Origin: Nephromyces sp. MM_2019
Lineage: Eukaryota; Apicomplexa; Aconoidasida; Nephromycida
Assembly (NCBI GenBank): GCA_015657535.1
Contig: JADHZB010001568.1
Span: 1-31,362, forward strand
Length of the DNA stretch: 31,362 nt
Direction of reading: 5' to 3'
Both the position numbers and the translations under genes were made by a program. Under the pieces are notes generated by a model that did not search any database, was not told where the DNA came from, and saw nothing but the letters and a program-made list of their open reading frames with translations. Below, piece by piece: positions 1 through 9,636 of this stretch; position 1 is the first letter of the stretch, and the number at the start of each line of letters is the position of its first letter.

Positions 1-47
1 AAATATCACAAAAGCACAGCACACACACACATTTTGTCTTTTCTCAC

Positions 48-3000
48 CCACCGTTGTATGGAATAGGTACCCAGCCTTTCTCAGCAGCACCATCAGGTAA
101 CTAGTAACATCTCTACCGGCTATATCACTCCGTGTTATCGCATGCTTAGCAACGTAGCCGTCGCACACAGGCATTACATGTGTTAAGCCATCACCGGAGT
201 CTAGGACTACTCCAGTGGTTCTGCCACCACTATACCTATGAAAGACCTTAGTTTTTGCTTCAACTTTGGCTGACAGCTACTCGCCACAAAAAGCATGAAT
301 TTATGCTATAAACACACACCAACTCACCACACGCATTCGATATTTAGCGATTCTGCAAGCACACACCAACCCGCCACACACACTTTAGCAGAAGCCCTTA
401 CATGTACAGCATACATCTCCTAAAAACCGAGAAATTTCAAGATAACTAACTTTGGATGGTACCATATTATTACGCGCACACAAGAAACACACGCAGCTAC
501 TTACAGCGAAAGGATAGCTTGGGCAGAGACGAAGACAGCTGGAGAGTTGAAGGTATCGAAAAAAATCTCACACATTTTTTCCCGGTTCTTTGAAGGGTTT
601 AGTGGAGCTTCCGTTAACAGTGCAGGATGCTGATTTCGACAACAGTGAAGGCAAAAAAATTGCAGATTCGCATAAAAGCGAATATACGCAAAAACACGGT
701 AGAGTGAAAGTTGCACACACAGACTAGCGCATAAGCAAAAACAGCAAGAAAACCATTTTTTAAGCGAAATATAAAAGGGAAAACAAAAAATTATGGGGTG
801 TATGTACACTGGGGGGAGAAAAACTGAACGAGTGTACATACACTCCCGGGGCAAAACCGTGCGAGTATACATCAAAAGCAAAAATTAGCGATTCTATGCG
901 CACACTTTGAATAAAACATTCCAACTATACAAACTTGATTACTCATCGTGCAAACACGAGAGTACTAACACACGCAAAAATGCATCTTCATGCTCAAAAA
1001 ACTAGAAAAAACAGCATATTCAGCAAATTTAGCCTTTCAAAAGCCTGAAAATTAAAGAAAAACTACTTCAGTAGAGCCCTAAATCACCGAAGAAATCCTT
1101 TTCTCACACGCAAAGACATCCGCTAACCTTCCAAAACTTCACAAAAAACACTTGCGTATTCTCGGACTTATATAGTCACAGATACACACACTCTCACACT
1201 CATTGTATCAAAAATCTCACCCTTTTTCATTACCTCTTCAGAGTCGACTTTCAGCTCAGAAAACGTATACGACCATACCAGCTCCATATCTTCCCAGTCC
1301 TCTACTATACCCCGTGACATTGGGTGCTTAAGAGAAAGCAAGCCTCTGTGTTCTTGCTGCAGAATATATCATAATACACACACACCCGAAAATCACTCAG
1401 ATACCCCAAAAGAACATATCAAAATACATGCAAGGAAATTGCTCACACACCTCTAAAGAATGTATCATAATACACACACAAGAAAACTACTCATATGCCT
1501 CAATATATATATATATATGTGAAAAAATCGTTAATTTCTAGCTTTTATTTCCTCTTCTCAGTTAAGCACCAAGGTGTACATACACTCATCAAGTCACCCA
1601 AAACTTCATGCTCAAGAAAGGCATGAAACATCACAATAGTTTAACAATGCCTTGAATCGGTCTTCCAAGTCCCATATACTTTATGCTTTAGCAACACACT
1701 ATAACTGGCGGTGGATCAACTACTGAAAAAAAATCAAAACATTTTCACTTGTACAATCTACACACACACACACACACATAAATGCACTGGGATTCAGTAG
1801 TTCCAACTATACTTACAGCACGGGAACCGACAAAGAAATCTCCATCTAGAGCGCCAATCATAAGTTTCTGGTGTTTCGGCCGTCCGACACTAAGACAGAC
1901 AGGGAAGGCAGCTCTTTAGGTGTTTGTGTGTGTGTGTAGATGTTTGCAGGATAAAATGCCAAAGCACGCATACACTCGTGTGTTCTTAGCGGTAATGCCT
2001 ACTGAAACAGCCTCTTTATGCTTGATTTAGTACTACTTTATGTGTTTTTATGCATTTATGGCGAGACGCATACAGAAGACTACTAACATCTAAAAATAGT
2101 GCGGATTTATCAGTATGCTCCATAGTGTGTGTGTGTGTGTGTTGGTATGTGTGTGTGTGTGTGTGTTGGTATGTGTGTGTGTGTGTGTGTGTGTTGGTAT
2201 GTGTGTGTGTGTGTGTGTTGGTATGTGTGTGTGCGTGTGTGTTGGTATGTGTGTGTGCGTGTGTGTTGGTATGTGTGTGTGTGTGTTGGTATGTGTGTGT
2301 GTGTGTGTGTGTGTTGGTATGTGTGTGTGTGTGTGTGTATCTGTGTGTATCTGTGTGTGTGTGTATCTGTGTGTGTGTGTGTGTTAACGAAATTACTAGC
2401 ATATCTTCAGGGTGATTTTGAATCAAAAATGCCATAAACTTAAGTGGAAACAAGTGAAAAAAAGCCACCTGCAGGTGCTCTGCGAGAATTGCACACACAT
2501 AGAGAGGGACACAGAAAGAGAAAAGGGGAAGAGTGAGGAGGACGATACGCATATATACAGAGAGGCACACACACAGATATATAGAGATAGGCAAACACAA
2601 AAAACACAAGCAAGCAGAGGCAACAAGAGACACACAGAAACACAACAGGCATAAACAGACACACAGGCACACACATACGCGCATGCACACATACACACAG
2701 AAATGCACCCACGCACACATACACCAAAAACATAAAGAAGCTGATGAAATCACCTACTTTCCAAGACCACTAGATCTTCTGCCAATCAATCCTTATGAAT
2801 CACACACACACACACACACACACACCCACAAGGAAAACACAGATAAACACACACTCAAGCTATCGCCTCTATCACTAAAATTTCAGCAAAATGAAGACGC
2901 CAAAACGCTAGAAAACAGCATAGTAAGCATACACAACACACAAAAGAGGCTCATATATACCCAACTATCATACAAAAAAAGCTACACAAACACCGTCCTC

Positions 3001-3133
3001 CAGCTATTGCTTACACTGAAGAGAATGTTAGAGTTGGAGTATCATCACCAGCAAAGCCAGCCTTCATCACACCTGAGCCATTGTCAATGACAACTGGCTG
3101 ATTGATCATCGGCTCATCATTAGAAGCTTTCAT
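48..3133 (-). CDS. ARP1: Actin-related protein 1 (centractin-like), N-terminal part, 5 exons, truncated by window edge
   Basis: Exons read on the minus strand: 3133-3015, 1889-1817, 1356-1234, 629-505 and 235-48; all join in phase (2, 0, 0, 2, then 1 at the edge). They encode about 208 residues. Visible landmarks are [19 protein letters not shown] (phosphate-1 loop, residues 11-29), [56 protein letters not shown] (phosphate-2 loop) and [10 protein letters not shown]...[24 protein letters not shown] and LLRKxGxxFHT fit ARP1/centractin better than conventional actin. ARP1 family members form the short filament of dynactin, the dynein cofactor. The start is the first ATG after an in-frame TAA at about 3151-3149. 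Donors are GTAAGC, GTAAGT, GTAATG, GTAAGT and GTGAGA. The rest of the gene lies left of position 1. The exact end of exon 5 could instead be 6 bases earlier in sense (GTGGGT). A divergent actin-like protein is the main alternative. Confidence 0.92.
2125..2384. repeat. Intronic TG minisatellite with higher-order TTGGTATG units
   Basis: This tract lies in ARP1 intron 1 (1890-3014). A (GT)n tract is interrupted eight times by TTGGTATG, starting at 2142, 2166, 2194, 2218, 2242, 2266, 2286 and 2314. Every spacing (24, 28, 24, 24, 24, 20, 28) is a multiple of four. Two units carry GTGCGTGT instead of pure GT. The 3' part changes to TATCTGTGTG units. The long Cys/Val open frames here are repeat artefacts, not genes. 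Confidence 0.95.
2465..2830. repeat. CA-rich degenerate microsatellite region, with pure (CA)n at 2801-2825
   Basis: Still inside ARP1 intron 1, the plus strand switches to CA/AGA-rich sequence (ACACACAG, GACACAGAAAGAG and similar), ending in a pure CA run. The intron therefore carries a TG block followed by a CA block on the same strand, which gives it hairpin potential. The open frames across it have only low-complexity His/Thr or Cys/Val translations. Confidence 0.85.
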
Positions 3134-3738
3134 CTTCTCAACGTAAGTTTAGAGCAAAAAAATGGTACGGGCTAGGACTAAGCTGCTCGAAGCTGCAGAA
3201 ACAAGCAGAAGACCAAGTATTTCAGTGTGTGCGACGATGTGAAAGCTTGTGTGTGTGAGGATATGAAAGCTAGCGTGTACGAGGATGCGACAGCTACTTT
3301 TTTGCGAGCCTGTGAAGGCTAGTTTGCGTGAATTTTTCCAGTATATGTGCGTTAGAACAGCTTTTTGAGGTTTCACCAGTGTGGAATCGTGAATCGGTTC
3401 AGCTTTAAGATGAGTGTACGTACACTGAATTTTGTGCTTGCAGAGCTTTGCTTCGGAATCGAGCAGAGAGTAAATCACCTCCTTGAGAAGAAGGATTGGT
3501 TGTGTGTAGTATGAAGCTCGCAGAGAGCTTTCCTTTTATCACTAACATTTCCATGGAAAACCCTTCACAAGAAAGAAAAAGATAGTTCGTGGAACGTAGA
3601 GCCTCTTCTTCAACTAAATATACGCAAAAAATGCGGTTTCTTCTACTTTTCCACCATAAAAATTAAGAAAAATTAAAATCTTCTACTTTTTCAGGTTTAC
3701 AGCACCTCCTTTCCCCTCTAAAATGCTAAAGCACTCAC

Positions 3739-3786
3739 CGCTTTGCGCCCTTGGCTTCGCCTTGCCCTTGCGTTCGGGAAGCCCGT
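3739..3786 (-). other. Exon-like 48-bp segment, identity unknown
   Basis: On the minus strand a GC-rich 48-bp block is bounded by a good acceptor (TTTCTTTCAAATCAG) and a consensus donor (GTGAGT), and it stands out from the AT-rich flanks. All three frames lack a stop; one reads GLPERKGKAKPRAQS, rich in basic residues. It lies about 600 bp upstream of the ARP1 ATG on the same strand. It could be an ARP1 5' UTR exon or an internal exon of another gene whose other exons I cannot place. I do not recognise the peptide. Confidence 0.3.
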
Positions 3787-4204
3787 CTGATTTGAAAGAA
3801 AAAAGGGTGAAAAAAACTTCATATAGAACACTCTCTATCCAATGCTGCAAGCAGTGAATTCACTTATAGAATGCGTTACACACACGCCCAAATGACGCAT
3901 ACTTTGCATACTCAAAACCAGCATACATCATAGCTCAGCTTCTAGCCATTCCTGCGGACGAAAATCCACAAAAAAAAGGCATTTATAAGGAAAAAAAACC
4001 TCTTGAATAAGAAAATGAGCATTTATACTACAAGAAGAGGAAGATATTATCACGAAGATGTAAAAACGTCTAAAAAATTCCCAAAAAACACAGGGAATTC
4101 GCTAAATTTTACAGCAAGAGGGATTTTAAGCTTGATACTGGTAGTCTAACCAGAGAAAAAAGAGTATCATGCTTCATAGAAGCATCATATAGGTAATAGA
4201 CGCT

Positions 4205-4384
4205 GAAACAGAAATGAATCTCAAATCTAAAGGAGAAGGAAGAGGGAGCTAAATCAACGCACACACCAGCTAGGAAACGAATCTCATAGGTAAAAGAGAA
4301 TGAAGAGGATGCTAAATCAACACACACACATCTGCGGCTTTCATATGAAGCAGATCCTGGATCAATGCATACACATAGAGGCAA
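4205..4384 (-). repeat. 63-bp tandem duplication keeping a 21-codon frame, with a partial third unit
   Basis: On the plus strand the units start near 4211 (GAAATGAATCTCAAATC) and 4274 (GAAACGAATCTCATAGG), and each ends in GCTAAATCAAC followed by CACACA. A shorter, more diverged third unit follows (GATCCTGGATCAATGCATACACA). The period is 63 bp, a multiple of three. The minus strand stays open across 4109-4384 and reads as repeated blocks: CVCIDPGSASYES, CVCVDLASSSFSFTYEIRF, VCVDLAPSSFSFRFEIHF. There is no ATG at the head of this frame and no recognisable family, so coding is unproven. Confidence 0.6.
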
Positions 4385-5318
4385 ATATCACATGTTCAAA
4401 AGCTTCTTTTCTTTTAAGCATAAACCCCCATTTACTCGCTTAAACCTGCAATTAATTAGTAATGCATCCAGGAAAAACTACATCATCTACACACACACAG
4501 AAATATATATATATTAAAATCTCATCCAATCTAGAGACAGAAGCCAGATATTCATACAATCCGACGCTCACAGAAAACTCTTTAAATTCTAAGAGAGAAG
4601 TCTCAAAAGCAGCAAATAGCTTATACTCATACAAAGTAGAGAAAAACCATACAATCGACTTGCTCCCTCATGCAAGAAAGATTTAGATGTATAGTTTTGT
4701 TGGTAATCGTGTGTGTGCGTATCATATCGAGAATGTGTCTGTGCGTCTCAAATCATAAGTACATTCATGCGCATCAAATTACGAAATATTCTAAAACTCT
4801 GCATACAAATTTAGCAATACATGTGTGTGCCTAAATTTGCCTGTTCGAGCGACAGATTCTGTGTAAACCACAGATTTTTGAAATATAGTCTGCTGAAACG
4901 CTTATCTATTAGCGTGCCAAGCTTCATCTTCCAGAGAGAAAAACGCACACAATACCGTGTAAAAGATCAGCTTTCACATTCCTCTATGCCCACTGAAATC
5001 AAGCTGAATACTGCCAAAGAACACCAAGGTCATCTTTCTCTTGTTTAGGCATTTATTCATAAACACTATCATTGATCTCCTTTATTCTTCATCTACCTTT
5101 GAGTATTCAATATAAAAAAAGTGCTTACATATCGCCTAGTTGAGAAGAAGTTTGAAAATTCATTGGGAGTAAAGCTAGCATTCTTGCCATTCATACTAAC
5201 ATTAGAGTATTCTTTTCTTTTATTTTCTCCTACTTTTTTTTCTAGAATGAGGTCAAAGCAAGCAACAATGAATTTTCAAAATTGAGTTTGTGACTTCTCG
5301 ATGAATTTATTTTTTGAG

Positions 5319-5454
5319 AAATTTGGTGGGTTTCATTAGACTGAGTACAAGCAAATACACAGTTTTAGACAAATTTTGGGTTTTTTGGCAATTTTAGGCG
5401 ATTCTGTGCGATTTTTGGTGAACTTAGGTGATTTTAGGTTACTCCACCAAATTT
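5319..5454. repeat. Inverted repeat flanking a strand-composition switch
   Basis: AAATTTGGTGG at 5319-5329 is matched by its exact reverse complement CCACCAAATTT at 5444-5454. Between them the plus strand is T/G-rich with irregular repeats of GATTTTAGG/GATTTTTGG. Immediately after the right arm it becomes C/A-rich (CCCCATTCCCCCCATTTCC). The arms could form an 11-bp stem with a loop of about 114 bases. No gene was seen here. Confidence 0.5.
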
Positions 5455-6207
5455 TCCCCATTCCCCCCATTTCCATCAATTTCTCCCAAACTCCCCCCAA
5501 TTTCAAAAAAATACGGCTCTACTAACGGTTAACAAGCAGAAGTAACGCTATCGCAACACACTAAAGCACACGTATAGCCCTATTCAGCATCTTCCTGATC
5601 CTTTTCCCTCTCATTTCATCAATATACGCACACAATAGATACTTTAATACATGACTATTAGAAAGGCCTATATTGCCTGAAAACCTGCTCCTTAAAACAA
5701 TCGTTGAAAGAAGCCTAGCAATTCTTTTTAAAAAAACCTTGTGTCTCACAAAGAATCACCTCCAATCACCTTCCTTGACTTGCTGAGCTACCGTGGTTCC
5801 ACCTTAAAGTTGTCCCGTAAAGGAAAATATGAAGACTTGGAACCATTTAACAAATAAAAATGCTTATACAGAAGATGAAGAGTAAGAATCACGTAAAATC
5901 CTGCACTTGAAACCGCCTTTCATGAAAGCATTATCCAGAGGAAGGCAGCAGATTTATTTTCCTGTATGAAGGAGCAGCATAAATACAAGTTACACCCGCA
6001 TAACATGGATTCCTTCTCTGATATGGGTGATGTATTTTCATTTCTTATATGTACACGCACAAAAACTAGCGGGACACACACCACTCACACACACATAAAG
6101 ATACAACACACACGCAGGGAGTATACAGAGAGGAACCCTTTAGGTCAGGATGGGATATCTGGTAGGCATCGCACCCAAAGGAGGCAAGCATGAAGCCTGA
6201 ACAATAG

Positions 6208-6316
6208 TTTTAGACGTCTTCTCTCCGAGAGGCAGCGTGAGTTAGCGAAAGCGGAGAAAAGACAGGAGCGAATGCTTGCAAGCAAAAAACCTAGACAGAG
6301 GCGTGTGCAGAGATGA
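6208..6316 (+). other. Possible C-terminal exon of an unidentified basic, helix-rich protein
   Basis: A potential acceptor (CCTGAACAATAG) precedes an open frame that enters in phase 2 and ends at TGA 6314-6316. It reads RRLLSERQRELAKAEKRQ, then ERMLASKKPRQRRVQR. The charged, heptad-friendly Arg/Lys/Glu pattern without low-complexity repeats looks like a real protein tail, possibly a coiled coil or a basic tail of an RNA-associated protein. I could not place upstream exons with confidence and do not recognise the family. A CA microsatellite begins about 30 bp downstream. Confidence 0.3.
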
Positions 6317-6343
6317 TTGCAGAGTGAGGGTGCAAGCAGATGC

Positions 6344-6485
6344 GCGCACACACATAGATGGGCAGATGAAGAGATGCACACACACACACAAATACACACA
6401 CATACACGCACAGATAGATACAAACACACAAATTCACACACACACATAAACACGCACAAATGCACACAAACACGAATGCACGCAC
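6344..6485. repeat. CA-rich microsatellite region
   Basis: The plus strand is dominated by ACACAC runs with interspersed GATAGATAC, AATTCACACAC and GCACACAAACACG. The open frames on both strands across it (His/Thr on plus, Cys/Val on minus) are repeat translations. Confidence 0.8.
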
Positions 6486-9400
6486 ATGCAGCCACGCATG
6501 CACAGCTATTTATATGCAAATACTACTTATATAGTCATCAGAGTCTTGCTTATTCACGCATATTCGTCCGGTTATGCGTAGGTAACTTCATTGCACGACG
6601 AATGCCTCGCTCATGGGGTGCGAATGTTGAACTTCCTTCAGACTAGCAATAATGTGCTTTCAAACTACTTTTTCAGGGTAGCACAAACGTTCACATCTGC
6701 GTAAATGACTTTTTTGTAAAATCCGAAACAATGTGTATACAATCTGAGAGGATGTTGTGCTGCGTCTACTTCATAGCTGCATTACGTGTGTAGTATGTGC
6801 GAGTATGCCATAACAGTATTTTGGCATTGAATTTAATATAGCAAACTTAGTCCAGAAAGTTTGGCATTTTATGTTATATAGCGGAAGATAAAGAACTTTA
6901 AGTTTGGTGGAACCAGTTAAAGAGTCTTGGAATATTCTCCTTATGAAAATACTCATCAAAACCAGTGAATTTGAGGTTTTGTGTAGATTCTCGTAACAAA
7001 GCGAGCAGCTCGTGATCTGACCTAAAAGAAGAGCAAGATTTTGCGGCTCTCGTAAGCTCTAATGTAGAAACTGGGTGTATTACAAATTATGCAATTAGTC
7101 AGTAAGTATGATTTCTGTTTTTTCCAATCTAAAACACGACAAAGTAATTTTTTAGCTACTAAAAATCCTTCTTTTTAGACGAAAAGACTCAGCTGGTTTG
7201 TCCTTTTCAATCTATGTAGGTCGTATGGCTCTTTCTGCTCTAACCCACCTCGATTTTATCGATATTTTAGAAATAGTAGCCCTCCTAAAAGCTTGCCACT
7301 AACAAGTTTCTGCAGGACCTACGCTAAAAAAGAAGTCTCCTTCTAAATTTGTCCTGGGTTAATACCGTAGTAGTTCTTTTTCGGCGTATTAACACGGAAA
7401 GCAACATGATGCTGCGGGACTGTTTCGTCTTGCTTTCGTCAATGCCAAAAAAATTGCAATAAGGACCCAAAATCGCCGTCACAGTACAATAATACAAGAA
7501 AATAAAAGATTTTTCCTTCTTAATTAGTTTTTTTTCATGAAAAGTTAGTATTTTACCCTTTAAGTTCTTCAATTGAGCAATGAATTTACTACAAAAGAAT
7601 TTCCCAGCTTTTTATTTTTGAACAGAACAAATCCCTTTCTTTAGGATGGAAGTGAAAGCTTTTTTCTATCTTCCGGCAGTAGCATTGTTGATTGTTGCTA
7701 CATAGCAATCCCGGAAGGCGGAACAGTAAGAGGTTTTTGCTACTATTTCCAGAAAGGAGCGCATATCCTAGGAAAATTTTTGAGTGCACGAAAAAAAATA
7801 TTTTTAATAGTTTATGTGGCCCCTAAACAAAAAGCTGCTCAAATAGAAGATGGGCAATTTCTCTAAAGACATTTTTTTTTTCTAGGAATATGGAGGAGTT
7901 TACTAAATTGAATCCCGTAAAGCGCAGTTGTATGACTCTACCTTTGAGTTTTCAAATATTATAAAGGAGTATAATGTTTTGAAAAGCGCGCAAAATCTGC
8001 CAGTTTTACAAAAGTATTGAGTGTTCATGGTGACACTTAATAACTGCTCATTTAAGTATAAACTCTAATATAAACATTTCTTATTTCCACGATGTCACTA
8101 ATAATATTATCGCGAATAAATAGCCATCCCACTTTCTTCTCTTGTAACTCCTAAAGCAAGAAAGTAGCACATATTCCTTGATTTTTTTCCTTGATTTTCC
8201 TGTTTCGAGCGCCTCTGCCTCTATTTTTTTCAACTTTTTATACGTCTCTCGTTAGGTAATTATATTCTATAGGTATTATTTTGTGACAGTCAAATAGATT
8301 GAGTTAAAAAATTCAAAATATTAGAATAACCCCAACGATAAGTTTTTATTCCTCTTGGGCAGCCTTATTTCTTTCTCTTGCAGCAAATCGGCATATATTG
8401 TGGATTAGGGCGGTGTTCCGCGCAGGACTTTTGCGGCTTTTATTTAGTTCAGATCTGCAAGTACTACGATAGTACTTTATGGAGGGAGATAAGAAATAAG
8501 TCTTTAGCATTAGTAGCAACAATTCGAATGCATAACAAAGTGCTTCTTTGCGTGTTGCGAGATGAAGTTGCTTCGTATACTTTCTACAAACTATGATGTT
8601 GTGCACCAAATTCTAGGTTAGGGCTGCAGCTTCTAGCACCCTGTATTCTTCACTTGAAATAGTATAAAAGTCACGGATCACCGTAGAACTCATATATCTA
8701 ACAGCTTTTGGGAGTTACTCTTCTCCATTAATAGCTGATTACTGTGCACTGTCGAATGGAAATTGTGCAAGTGTAAACAAATTTTCCGTCAGCTTCGCTT
8801 TTAGCCTGGTACCTCTAGGGAGTAAAGCCATTGTAGATTCTCGGACAGCATTACGATTTTTTTTTTAACAGTATTTCTCTAGACATTGTATTGGTGGCGC
8901 GCTCACATACATCCTCAACAAGCCGATGCCGGACTTTTGTATACTTTTCAGCTGATACCAAAGCCCGCAACAATAGCAGCTTTTATGCTATTCTCTATAC
9001 ATGGAATACATAATCGTTGGGGGTTTTTATCGCTTGTAATAAGGTCCATTCCGCAGTTTTGTCCCCAGTTACCTGTTTTTCTGCTGGCAATGTGCTACGT
9101 GCAGCTTTCTAAAGGTGATGTTCCTTTCACAAGAGTAGCAGCACTTTCTCCCAACGACGCCATATATGGATGCAATTTAAGCATCACATTTTCTTTTACT
9201 TGAAATTTGCGAAATTCTTGAGGATGATGCCATCTTCCTCTGCTGAATTCTATGGTTCTTGGCGACCTTTTATCTTCTCAAGATTTGTTTAAAGTATGGG
9301 AAAAACATATAGTAATATAAATGAACGAGAACTCCTGCATGTGTTTCACGCCAGTCTCAATCTTTCCATGCCCTAGTGTTGTAACTTCTTCAACTTGTAT

Positions 9401-9636
9401 GAGCTTGATTTTTGCTCGTAAGGACTTTTCAATGCACTTTAACTATAAACTGAACGAGTATCTTTCTGCATCCTTCAAAGCTAATTAAACACGGCACAAT
9501 CGCGTCTGCTTCCGCTAAGTTAATCAGGAAAAACTCTGCTTGCACCCATATCTAACATAAGGCTGATAACCGAAATTAAGAATACTTAATCACTCGCTTA
9601 ATTTTTTAGCACAAAAAAAGTAGTGGCTGTCTGAAA
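6486..9636. other. Gene-poor stretch upstream of the IMPACT-like gene, no gene identified
   Basis: AT-rich sequence with homopolymer runs. A few open stretches exist but match nothing I know. At 8346-8609 both strands are open; the plus side follows a good acceptor, TTTCTTTCTCTTGCAG, ending at 8382. At 8886-9203 a plus frame reads PQQADAGLLYTFQLIPKPAT. These could be exons of an unrecognised gene or chance. No tRNA or snRNA signature was seen. Confidence 0.4.

Noticed and set aside
2016..2753. Long open frames over the TG/CA tracts (also 6145-6519, 18857-19377, 20338-20830)
   Set aside because: Translations are Cys/Val or His/Thr repeats of microsatellites, open in several frames at once and located in introns or next to repeats.
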